Source: Rhizobium aethiopicum
GTDB taxonomy: Bacteria > Pseudomonadota > Alphaproteobacteria > Rhizobiales > Rhizobiaceae
Direction of reading: 5' to 3'
Length of the DNA stretch: 64,000 bases
Assembly (NCBI RefSeq): GCF_900094625.1
Contig: NZ_FMAJ01000008.1
Location: 248,001 to 312,000 of the forward strand
Shown here one piece after another: positions 44,574-52,331 of this stretch; the first letter of the stretch is position 1; each line of letters begins with the position of its first letter. A program made the position numbers and the translations under genes. The notes below the pieces were generated by a model. It saw only the letters and a list, made by a program, of their open reading frames with translations. It was not told where the DNA came from and did not search any database.

Positions 44574-45709
44574 CTATCGCTTCCGCCAACCAGTGCGATC
44601 AGCTTTTCTGCCCGTTCCTTGTCAGTCAACGGGAATATGTTGGTCGGATTTCCATCGAACCAGCCCGCGTTCTGTGAGTAGATGCCTCGTACCGACCATG
44701 CCACGGTTCCGTAGAACTCCTGCAGATAAGGGTGTTTCGCGAGTTTCTCCGGGAGCTTTACCTCTTGAACCAGCTCATCCGGCGTCTTGCCCTTTGCGAT
44801 GCCCTCCATGGTCTTGTCGTAAACGAACTTGATGCCGTCACGGTACGCAGTGAGGGCATCCTTCGCTTCAGCAGCGTCTTGGATGGTACCCATGTGGCCG
44901 GGGATGACGAAGTCCGGGCCGAGAGCGATCAACTTATCGAGGCTCGTAACCCATTTTTCTACCGGACGCGTGGGCAAGCCGCGCAGTGGCGCGATATTGG
45001 GAAATGTCTTTAGGAACACGTCACCTGCGATCAGCACCTTGCGGTCCGGCAGCCATACGGAGATATTTTCGTCAGCTTCCCCCGGTGTGAAGATCAACTT
45101 GAGCGGTACACCCGCAATCGTCAGCTCTTTTTCCGCGCCCTCGAACATCTTCGTCGGCGGGATGAAGCCGTCGCGCGTGTGAGGGGTCGTCCTGCCATAT
45201 TCGAGTTGCGTCCCTGCATTGATGAAGTCTTCGTCGGGCAACATGGTTCCGAAAGCGTCACCACCATCACGGCGTCCGCGTCCGGTATCCGGGTTCGCTG
45301 TTATCAGCAGTTTGTGGCTGTAGATCTCGGGCTTGTCTTTGCCCACGAACACCGTCGCGCCGCCCGTATGATCCGGGTGATTATGCGTATAGATGATTGC
45401 CTTGATTGGATGGCGCAACCGTTCTCCGAATGCCGCCATGATCGCCTTCGCATCGACCGGGTTGGCTGATGTGTCAACAATGATCGATCCGTCTTTGCCG
45501 TGGATCAGCGTGACGTTGCTGGCAGAGTACCCAACAGCCGCATACACGCCATCGGTCACCTCAATGATCTGTTTCTGAAACTCATCCGAGTGAGCGATCA
45601 GTTTGTCCCTTCCTGAATACGCGGTTTCCGCGAGAGCAGGGGACGTGGTTGCGAGAGTTGAAATCATGGCGGCGATCACTCCTGCCTTTAGTATCGATGA
45701 ACCGAGCAT
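44567..45709 (-). CDS. Alkyl-sulfatase-like MBL-fold hydrolase, main part (frameshifted)
   Basis: The 380-residue product begins with a signal peptide (MLGSSILKAGVIAAMISTLA, cleavage after ALAE). The metal motif THNHPDHTGGA, GEADENISVWLPDRKVLIAG and FVIPGHMG follow, as in SdsA1-type alkyl sulfatases. It should be exported and bind two zinc ions. GGAGA precedes ATG 45709. It ends abruptly at ALVGGSDRC, where a frameshift separates it from its dimerisation domain at 44352-44573. The divergent LysR is its probable regulator. Confidence 0.8.
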   Translation of the reverse strand: MLGSSILKAGVIAAMISTLATTSPALAETAYSGRDKLIAHSDEFQKQIIEVTDGVYAAVGYSASNVTLIHGKDGSIIVDTSANPVDAKAIMAAFGERLRHPIKAIIYTHNHPDHTGGATVFVGKDKPEIYSHKLLITANPDTGRGRRDGGDAFGTMLPDEDFINAGTQLEYGRTTPHTRDGFIPPTKMFEGAEKELTIAGVPLKLIFTPGEADENISVWLPDRKVLIAGDVFLKTFPNIAPLRGLPTRPVEKWVTSLDKLIALGPDFVIPGHMGTIQDAAEAKDALTAYRDGIKFVYDKTMEGIAKGKTPDELVQEVKLPEKLAKHPYLQEFYGTVAWSVRGIYSQNAGWFDGNPTNIFPLTDKERAEKLIALVGGSDRC

Positions 45710-45762
45710 CTCATCTCCAATCTTTGCGGACGAGAAGCCGTCCGATCGCCCAAAATAGGCCA

Positions 45763-45774
45763 ACCAATATTGGT
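45763..45774. promoter_or_regulatory. Palindrome ACCAATATTGGT in the sulfatase-like/LysR gap
   Basis: A perfect 12-bp palindrome lies in the 115-bp gap between the divergent MBL and LysR genes, about equally far from both starts. It is a candidate LysR or other operator. Confidence 0.45.
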
Positions 45775-45824
45775 AATGTAGAGGCAAAATTGACAACCAG
45801 CCTCTCATATACGATAAGCCAGAC

Positions 45825-46718
45825 ATGGATTACAACGCTGTCAGAATGTTTGTCGCGGTGGCTCAGACGGGCAGTCTCTCCTCTGCTGCCGCCCGCCTCG
45901 GTGTGCCACTGCCCACACTTAGCCGGAAGGTGGCTGAGCTGGAGGCGGACCTCAAGGTTCAACTGCTGGAGAGGACTGCGAAGGGATGCCGACCCACAGA
46001 AGCCGGGTCGCGGTTGTTCGAGCAAGCGAGCGGTGGAATTGATCTTCTTGAGGAAGCTGAACGAGCAATCTTGAGCGAGCAGGCACAACTGGTGGGCCGC
46101 TTGCGTCTATCGCTCCCGCAGTCTTTCGAGCCGTGGTGGGACTTGCTGGCTTCGTTCCAGCGTGCCCACCCCGGCATTCAGATCAACGTCTATTCCACGG
46201 AGAGGCGCGTCGATTTGCTCGCGGACGGAGTGGATGTCGCGCTTCGCGTAGGCACAATCGCTGACGACACTGTTATCGCGCGTCACATGCTGACGTTTCG
46301 GCATATCCTTGTCGCCAGCCCCAAGCTTGTGGCAGCACATGATAGGCCAGAAGGTCCGCAAGACATCTTGCGGCTGCCTTGTGCGGCATGGGGCTCTACG
46401 CTCGATGCGCAGCCCACCTGGACACTCGGGAGCCAGACGCAAAAGATCAATGCGATCTTCACGGCGAACGATTATCTGCACCTTAGAGCAAGGGCGATGG
46501 CAGGAGATGTGGCAACGGAACTGCCATCGTTTCTTGCAGCCGAATACCTGAAGTCACGCGAACTGGTAGAGCTTCTGCCCGAGTACCCCTTCCCGGAAAC
46601 GGCTTTACACCTGGTCTATAAGAGGCAGCGTCATCCCTCGACGATAGTCCGGGCCTATCTCGATTTCTGCTCCGCTCACATCGCGCTTGTCGAAGCAAGA
46701 TGTCGGCTGACATCATGA
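45825..46718 (+). CDS. LysR family transcriptional regulator
   Basis: The 297-residue product has the LysR HTH (SLSSAAARLGVPLPTLSRKV) and a complete effector domain ending HPSTIVRAYLDFCSAHIALV. It is divergent from the sulfatase-like gene. The next gene starts within its stop codon (ATGA). Confidence 0.92.
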   Translation: MDYNAVRMFVAVAQTGSLSSAAARLGVPLPTLSRKVAELEADLKVQLLERTAKGCRPTEAGSRLFEQASGGIDLLEEAERAILSEQAQLVGRLRLSLPQSFEPWWDLLASFQRAHPGIQINVYSTERRVDLLADGVDVALRVGTIADDTVIARHMLTFRHILVASPKLVAAHDRPEGPQDILRLPCAAWGSTLDAQPTWTLGSQTQKINAIFTANDYLHLRARAMAGDVATELPSFLAAEYLKSRELVELLPEYPFPETALHLVYKRQRHPSTIVRAYLDFCSAHIALVEARCRLTS

Positions 46719-47314
46719 GTAGAACGAAGATGGCGCTCACGCCGGAACTCGTCACGCGGACGCTGAGGCCTGTCCCAGAGGAAGGGCCGGAGCCAAGATG
46801 GACATCTATCCCAGAGGATGAACTGGATGCCTTGGTGCGGCGGGTCAATGAGGAGAGCAAAAACGAGCCGCTATGGATATTCGCTTACGGCTCCCTGATC
46901 AGGAATCCGGACTTCGACTTCGATGCGAGAGAGGTTGGAACAATCTACGGCTGGCACCGCTCCTTCTCACTGCATATTGAGAGGCGGCGAGCTACGTCTG
47001 GCAAACCCGGTCTGATGCTCGCCCTCGAACGCAGCGGGACCTGCAAAGGTATCGCCTTCCGAATGCGGCAGTCCAAGCAAGCTGACGATCTTAGGCGGTC
47101 GCTGGCGCGGAAAATCCGCTATCGGGAAGTCGCGTCGATGATCAGATGGGTGGAAAACGGAACAGACGAAAATCGCGCTCATGGCATGGCTTCCGTCGAT
47201 CAAGAGAACTGGAGGAAGTTACTTGTTTCCCGGCAGACGCCGCCAGTCGACCCACCTCTCGACCCGACAATACGCGCGCATCGTTCACCGATGGGTCCAG
47301 AGCATTGGCCTTGA
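46715..47314 (+). CDS. ChaC-like gamma-glutamylcyclotransferase, C-terminus replaced
   Basis: The product has WIFAYGSLIRNPDFDF with the YGSL substrate-binding motif of ChaC. GWHRSFSLHIERRRATSGKP and GIAFRMRQSKQADDLRRSLA match the glutathione-specific cyclotransferases, which break glutathione into 5-oxoproline and Cys-Gly. After MIRWVENGT (about 47160) the resemblance stops. The remaining 50 codons are read through a tyrosine-recombinase remnant in another frame. The protein is therefore probably truncated and inactive or altered. Starts at 46700 and 46730 are also possible. Confidence 0.7.
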   Translation: MSRTKMALTPELVTRTLRPVPEEGPEPRWTSIPEDELDALVRRVNEESKNEPLWIFAYGSLIRNPDFDFDAREVGTIYGWHRSFSLHIERRRATSGKPGLMLALERSGTCKGIAFRMRQSKQADDLRRSLARKIRYREVASMIRWVENGTDENRAHGMASVDQENWRKLLVSRQTPPVDPPLDPTIRAHRSPMGPEHWP

Positions 47315-47345
47315 AGCAAACGCCTATGGTACCCATTCTTTGCGA
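47172..47345 (+). pseudogene. Tyrosine recombinase (integrase) remnant
   Basis: In the frame of 47181 the sequence reads WLPSIKRTGGSYLFPGRRRQ, then STRQYARIVHRWVQSIGLEA and YGTHSLR. This matches the middle of the catalytic domain of phage-type integrases, including the HxxR box (THSLRS). The C-terminal Tyr and the N-terminal half are absent. It starts exactly where the ChaC similarity ends, so an integration or deletion joined them. Confidence 0.7.
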
Positions 47346-47370
47346 AGCCGCCGTTCCGCCCATGCGGTGA

Positions 47371-48480
47371 TTAGATCACGAATTCCTCCGCGTACGTCAG
47401 TGGCTCGGGAACGACCGTGACCTCCACCGGGATGATCCAATTGGCCGCGTAGCTCTCGCAGTCGGGACGCTGGAGGTCGGGCTGCACGCACCCGGCCGCA
47501 TCGATCGCGCGACATCGCAGTGTATATCGCCCCACTTCTTCAGGGGTCCACATGTACTCCCACAAGCGCCACGCGAAGGGACGTTCTGTTTCGAGAAGCC
47601 TTCCCTCGCGCCAGCCCCTGCCATCTCCGGCGCAGACCTGCACCTGCCGGATAACAGCCTCTCCGCTCCAGGCGGCTCCGAAAATCCGGTACGGTTGGCC
47701 GACGATGAGATGCGCCCCCTGTACGGGACGCGCGATTTGCGCTTTGACCTCCATCTCCGCAAGGGGGACCAGCCTGGGTTCCCCGAGGCTGCGCTCCCAA
47801 CGGAAATAGTCGCGCGCCTGCCAGTAGCCAAGAAAGGGTTGCTCCACAACCGTGATATGCGTGATCCACTTGACCCAAGCCATGCCGAACCAGCCACCCA
47901 CGACCGCGCGTAGTGGGTAGCCGTGCTCGCGCGTCAACGGCTCCTCGTTCATCGAATAGGCAAGGATCGTGCTGTCAGCGATGGCCTTCTCAAGCGGTAA
48001 ACTGCGCGCAAAAGCGATGGGGCCGGGAGAAGCCGTTTTCTTGTTCGCGTCGACGACGCCGCTGTCGGCGCCTGCGAGGAGAACCTCACGTGCGGTTCGC
48101 TTGACGCCCGCCATTTCCAAAATCTCGCGCAGAAGAACACCTGTCCACGCGGCATTGCCGACGGCTCCGTTCTGCCACTGCAACCCCTCCTTCGGCGGCT
48201 CATAGTAGACGCGCCCGTTCCCTGCACACTCGACGACGGCGGTGAGAGTCGTACTCCGGATCGCCTTGATGCTGTCGAGGTCAAGTTCGAGCGGTCGCTC
48301 CACCGCCCCGCCAACGCGCAATCTCCAGTCTCGCACATCGAGGTCCGGTGACGGGAAATGGTTTCGCACGAAGAACAGCTCGGTTGGGATCAGCCAATCG
48401 GAGAGCGACGCAAACGGAAACTCGATGTTCTGTGGGGATTTCTGTCGAACGATTAGACTGGGTTGCTGTGGTGTCGGCAT
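47371..48480 (-). CDS. Sulfite-oxidase-like molybdopterin enzyme
   Basis: The 369-residue product has the oxidoreductase molybdopterin-binding domain with the Mo-coordinating cysteine at residue 85 in AVVECAGNGR. LTREHGYPLRAVVGGWFGMA and WVKWITHITV follow, then a Mo-co dimerisation domain with AAWSGEAVIRQVQVCAGDGR. There is no Tat signal, so it appears cytosolic. GGGGAGA precedes ATG 48480; a longer frame upstream lacks such a site. It is divergent from a TRAP transporter, suggesting joint use of a sulfur compound. Confidence 0.9.
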   Translation of the reverse strand: MPTPQQPSLIVRQKSPQNIEFPFASLSDWLIPTELFFVRNHFPSPDLDVRDWRLRVGGAVERPLELDLDSIKAIRSTTLTAVVECAGNGRVYYEPPKEGLQWQNGAVGNAAWTGVLLREILEMAGVKRTAREVLLAGADSGVVDANKKTASPGPIAFARSLPLEKAIADSTILAYSMNEEPLTREHGYPLRAVVGGWFGMAWVKWITHITVVEQPFLGYWQARDYFRWERSLGEPRLVPLAEMEVKAQIARPVQGAHLIVGQPYRIFGAAWSGEAVIRQVQVCAGDGRGWREGRLLETERPFAWRLWEYMWTPEEVGRYTLRCRAIDAAGCVQPDLQRPDCESYAANWIIPVEVTVVPEPLTYAEEFVI

Positions 48481-48723
48481 CGTCCTCGTCTCCCCTTTCA
48501 AAAGCACAATGTCGACTGTGCCTTGGCCGTTGAAACACAGCCGCAAGCTGTCATCAACAACACTTGAACGTCTGTCAGAACTGCAAAAAGTGTGTATATT
48601 AGACAAATGAGAACAATCAGTTGTCGACACTGATCGCGAAAAGGTTGTGAGCCCTCTTCTTCAACTTGGCAGACTACCAAGAAATGTAGGGAGAATTCGA
48701 CAACAATCCAGGGAGGAAGAACA

Positions 48724-49854
48724 ATGAACAAAAAGGCAGTATCGCGTCGAGAGTTGCTGGGAGCATCTACACTCGTTGGAGTAACCGCAGTTGGGGCTCT
48801 TGCCGCCCCGGCCGTGCTGGCCCAGGCACCCACCGTCATTAAAATGCAAACATCCTGGCCCGCGTCGGACATCTGGATGGATTTTGCCCGCCAGTACGTC
48901 GAACGGGTCGAACGAATGTCCGGCGGACGCCTGAAGTTCGAACTAATGCCTGCCGGTACGGTCGTCGGCGCGTTTCAGGTGCTCGACGGCGTCAACGATG
49001 GCGTGATCGACGCAGCCCACACCGTTCCCGTCTATTGGTACGGAAAGCACAAGGCAGCCTCCCTCTTCGGAACCGGGCCGGTATTTGGCGGCAGCGCAAC
49101 CACCATGCTCGGATGGTTCCATCAAGGTGGCGGCAAGGATCTCTACCGAGAACTCACCCAGGACATCATGGGGCTGAACCTTTACGGCTTCTATGGCTTC
49201 CCGATGCCCGCGCAGCCGTTCGGCTGGTTCAAGAACCAGGTCGCGACCGTGGCCGACGTCAACGGCCTCAAATATCGTACGGTCGGGCTCGCCGCCGATC
49301 TCATGCAGAACATGGGCATGAGCGTCGCTCAACTTCCGGGCGGCGAGATCGTGCCGGCAATGGAGCGAGGTGTCATCGACGCCTTCGAGTTCAACAATCC
49401 CTCCTCTGACCTACGGTTTGGTTCGCAGGATGTCGCCAAGAACTACATGCTGTCGTCCTACCATCAAGCGAGCGAATCTTTCGAGTTCCTCTTCAACAAG
49501 GATGTGTTCGACGACCTTCCCGACGATCTGCAGGCGATCCTGGAATATGGCGTGGAGGCAGCAAGCACGGCGAATACAGCGTCCGCGATGGACAACTATT
49601 CGAGCGACCTTCGAAAACTCCAGGCCGAACATGGCGTGACCGTGCACCGCACTCCAAAGGAAATTCTGGATGCGCAACTGAAGGCCTGGGATGCGATCAT
49701 CCCCACGCTTGAAGCGGATGCGTTCATGAAGAAGGTGCTCGACAGCCAGCGGCAGTGGGTGGAGAGGGTCGTGTACTACGAATTGATGAACTCCGCCGAT
49801 CTCGCACTCGCCTATGAGCACTATTTCCCCGGAAAATTGAACCTCGGAAAATAG
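48724..49854 (+). CDS. TRAP transporter solute-binding protein, DctP type
   Basis: The 376-residue product starts with a Tat-type signal (SRRELLG at residues 7-13, hydrophobic core, cleavage near AQA). TVIKMQTSWPASDIWMDFAR and ERMSGGRLKFELMPAGTVVG follow, the DctP family pattern. LDAQLKAWDAIIPTLEADAF lies near the end. GGGAGGA precedes the ATG. It binds a probably carboxylated or sulfonated solute in the periplasm and delivers it to the two permeases downstream. Confidence 0.93.
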   Translation: MNKKAVSRRELLGASTLVGVTAVGALAAPAVLAQAPTVIKMQTSWPASDIWMDFARQYVERVERMSGGRLKFELMPAGTVVGAFQVLDGVNDGVIDAAHTVPVYWYGKHKAASLFGTGPVFGGSATTMLGWFHQGGGKDLYRELTQDIMGLNLYGFYGFPMPAQPFGWFKNQVATVADVNGLKYRTVGLAADLMQNMGMSVAQLPGGEIVPAMERGVIDAFEFNNPSSDLRFGSQDVAKNYMLSSYHQASESFEFLFNKDVFDDLPDDLQAILEYGVEAASTANTASAMDNYSSDLRKLQAEHGVTVHRTPKEILDAQLKAWDAIIPTLEADAFMKKVLDSQRQWVERVVYYELMNSADLALAYEHYFPGKLNLGK

Positions 49855-49913
49855 ATGGTGAAGGCCCGGTATTTCCGGGCCTTGTCCCTCATCGAGGTTA
49901 GGGAGGCGCTTGC

Positions 49914-50561
49914 ATGCTCCGTTACATTGCATTCGCCGACGATTTGTCGGCGTGGTTCGGCAAGATGTTCGCGTGGGGGATACTCATCATGGCCTTCGGC
50001 GTCGGCTATGAGGTTGTTGCACGCTACCTCTTTCGCGCGCCGACCCCCTGGGCCTTCGATCTGAGCTACATGCTCTATGGAGCGATCTTCATGATGGCGG
50101 GAGCGTATACCCTCTCACGTAATGGCCATGTGCGCGGCGACTTCATCTACCGGCTCTGGAAACCGCGGACGCAGGCCAGGCTGGAACTGGTGTTGTACTT
50201 CATCTTTTTCTTTCCCGGTATAACCGCGCTTGTGTTCTCGGGCTGGAAATATGCAGCGCGCAGTTGGCGCTACCTGGAGGTCAGTTCCAACAGTCCCGCC
50301 GGTGTGCCGATCTTCCAGTTCAAGGCCGTGATCGTCGCCGCCGGCATTCTCCTGTTCCTGCAGGGCGTGGCGCAGGTCTTCCGCTGCATTCTCTGCATAA
50401 GGACGGGCGAATGGCCGAAGCAGGCCGAAGATGTCGAAGAACTGGAAAAGGTACTACTGGAAACAAAAAGCCTGGAGGTGCTCAAGTCCGAAGAGGAGGG
50501 TTTCCTTCCGTCGCGGGAACTTGACGCTGGACGTGAACCACGGGATCGGGACGCTCAATGA
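49914..50561 (+). CDS. TRAP transporter small permease, DctQ type
   Basis: The 215-residue product has four hydrophobic helices and DctQ-typical GYEVVARYLFRAPTPWAFDL with LYGAIFMMAGAYTLSRNGHV. A charged C-terminal tail follows. AGGGAGG precedes the ATG, and its end overlaps the next start by four bases. Confidence 0.92.
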   Translation: MLRYIAFADDLSAWFGKMFAWGILIMAFGVGYEVVARYLFRAPTPWAFDLSYMLYGAIFMMAGAYTLSRNGHVRGDFIYRLWKPRTQARLELVLYFIFFFPGITALVFSGWKYAARSWRYLEVSSNSPAGVPIFQFKAVIVAAGILLFLQGVAQVFRCILCIRTGEWPKQAEDVEELEKVLLETKSLEVLKSEEEGFLPSRELDAGREPRDRDAQ

Positions 50562-51985
50562 CGGATGCACATATCGCCGTCGGGATGCTCCTGATCCTGA
50601 TCCTCGCCATCTTCCTCGGCTTCCCGGTGGCGTTCACCTTGATGGCTCTGGGTGTCGGCTTCGGATACTATGCCTATTACGATGCCGCCCGCATGTGGCG
50701 CGGCTATGACCGCGCGCTCGAATCCGGCGGCGATGCCTTTACACTGGCGGAGACCTGGATCGGCGGTTTATTCAACAACCGGATCTTCGATCTGTTCGTC
50801 AACCAGACCTACTCGGTCATCCAGAACGACGTGCTGACGGCTATCCCGCTGTTCCTGTTCATGGGCTACATCGTCGAGCGAGCCAACATCGTCGATCGGC
50901 TGTTCTCGACGCTATTCAGCGTCACGCGCCGGGTGCCCGGCTCGATGGCGGTCGCCGCCCTGGCCACCTGCACACTCTTTGCCACGGCAACCGGCATCGT
51001 CGGGGCCGTGGTGACGTTGATGGGACTGCTCGCCCTACCAGCGATGCTGAAGGCAAAATACGACGTGCGCTACGCGACGGGCGTGATCTGCGCGGGCGGC
51101 ACGCTCGGGATCCTGATCCCGCCTTCCATCCTGCTGATCGTCTATGCGGCCACCTCCGGGATCTCGGTCGTCCGAATGTATGCGGCGGCGCTCCTGCCCG
51201 GCCTCGCCCTGGCCGGGTTTTATCTCATCTATGTCGTGGTGCGGGCAATCCTGCAGCCGCAACTGGCGCCGCGGCCAACGAAAGAAGATGTGGGCGAGCA
51301 CACGCCGGTCCAACTCGCCTGGATGATGCTTACATCCTTCGCGCCGCTCGCCTTTCTGATTCTTGCGGTGCTCGGTGCCATTCTCTTTGGCCTGGCAACG
51401 CCGTCGGAAGCCGCCGCGATCGGCGCATTGGGGGGACTGGCGCTTGCTGCGGCCTATCGGGCGCTGACCTGGCAGCGACTGAAGGAGTCGGTGTATCTGA
51501 CGGCGCGAACGACCGCGATGGTCTGTTGGTTGTTCGTCGGTTCGGCGACCTTCGCATCGGTATTCGCCTATCTCGGCGGCCAGCAGTTTATCAGTGACTT
51601 CGTGACCGGCCTGGACATGTCGCCGCTGATGTTCCTGATCCTCGCCCAGATCATCATCTTCCTTCTCGGCTGGCCCCTGGAATGGACTGAAATCATCGTC
51701 ATCTTCATCCCGATCTTCATTCCGCTGCTGCCGCATTTCGGGATCGATCCGCTGTTCTTCGGTATCCTCGTGGCAATCAACCTGCAGACGGCCTTCCTAT
51801 CACCACCCATGGCGATGTCGGCATATTACTTGAAGGGCGTCTCGCCGCAGCATGTCAAACTGACCGACATCTTCCGCGGCATGATGCCGTATATGTTGAT
51901 CGTCATTCTCTGCATGGTGGTCATCTATCTATTCCCGAGCATCGTCTACATGCTGCCGAATCTGCTCTATGGAGGACCGAGGTGA
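50558..51985 (+). CDS. TRAP transporter large permease, DctM type
   Basis: The 475-residue product is a polytopic DctM protein. GIVGAVVTLMGLLALPAMLK, TLGILIPPSILLIVYAATSG and ALGGLALAAAYRAL match the family. The C-terminus includes NLQTAFLSPPMAMSAYYLKG. It forms the sodium-dependent transport channel with DctQ. Overlapping starts indicate one operon, 48724-52202. Confidence 0.94.
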   Translation: MTDAHIAVGMLLILILAIFLGFPVAFTLMALGVGFGYYAYYDAARMWRGYDRALESGGDAFTLAETWIGGLFNNRIFDLFVNQTYSVIQNDVLTAIPLFLFMGYIVERANIVDRLFSTLFSVTRRVPGSMAVAALATCTLFATATGIVGAVVTLMGLLALPAMLKAKYDVRYATGVICAGGTLGILIPPSILLIVYAATSGISVVRMYAAALLPGLALAGFYLIYVVVRAILQPQLAPRPTKEDVGEHTPVQLAWMMLTSFAPLAFLILAVLGAILFGLATPSEAAAIGALGGLALAAAYRALTWQRLKESVYLTARTTAMVCWLFVGSATFASVFAYLGGQQFISDFVTGLDMSPLMFLILAQIIIFLLGWPLEWTEIIVIFIPIFIPLLPHFGIDPLFFGILVAINLQTAFLSPPMAMSAYYLKGVSPQHVKLTDIFRGMMPYMLIVILCMVVIYLFPSIVYMLPNLLYGGPR

Positions 51986-52019
51986 CGCTGTGTCTGGCCC
52001 ATTCCGGAAGGATAGACCG

Positions 52020-52202
52020 ATGAACAGAAGCCGGTTTTTTGCAGTATTTGCATTCGTGACGCTTGTCGCGTTCTGCGCGGTCATCCTGGCGTTTGTTCCA
52101 CGGTTCGATTTGGCCGCTGCACTGCTGATCGGGATTGTCCCTGCGGGGTACGACATCTGGGATCAGCTCTTTCGGCGACGCCCATCGAAATCGTCAGGAT
52201 AG
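52020..52202 (+). CDS. Small membrane protein at the end of the TRAP operon
   Basis: The 60-residue product begins MNRSRFFAVFAFVTLVAFCA and has two hydrophobic helices separated by VPRFD, then a basic tail (DQLFRRRPSKSSG). GGAAGGA seven bases before the ATG and the 34-bp distance from the DctM stop support it as the fourth gene of the operon. Its stop lies inside a 65-bp direct repeat. Confidence 0.75.
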   Translation: MNRSRFFAVFAFVTLVAFCAVILAFVPRFDLAAALLIGIVPAGYDIWDQLFRRRPSKSSG

Positions 52203-52254
52203 ACTGCAATCGTTCAACCGCCGCCATTTCGTGATGGCAATCCGCTGTAAAAAG
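52190..52254. repeat. 65-bp direct repeat, left copy
   Basis: The block GACTGCAATCGTTCAACCGC and CGCCATTTCGTGATGGCAAT recurs with few changes at 56233-56297 in the same orientation. Together the two copies bracket the receptor cyclase and LivJ-like genes. Confidence 0.85.
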
Positions 52255-52331
52255 GAAGGTCGAGTGGTGAGCCCGAGGGCCGTCGACGAGATTGATGGCT
52301 ATGGAAGGCGACAACCCGCGCGAACGTGAGC

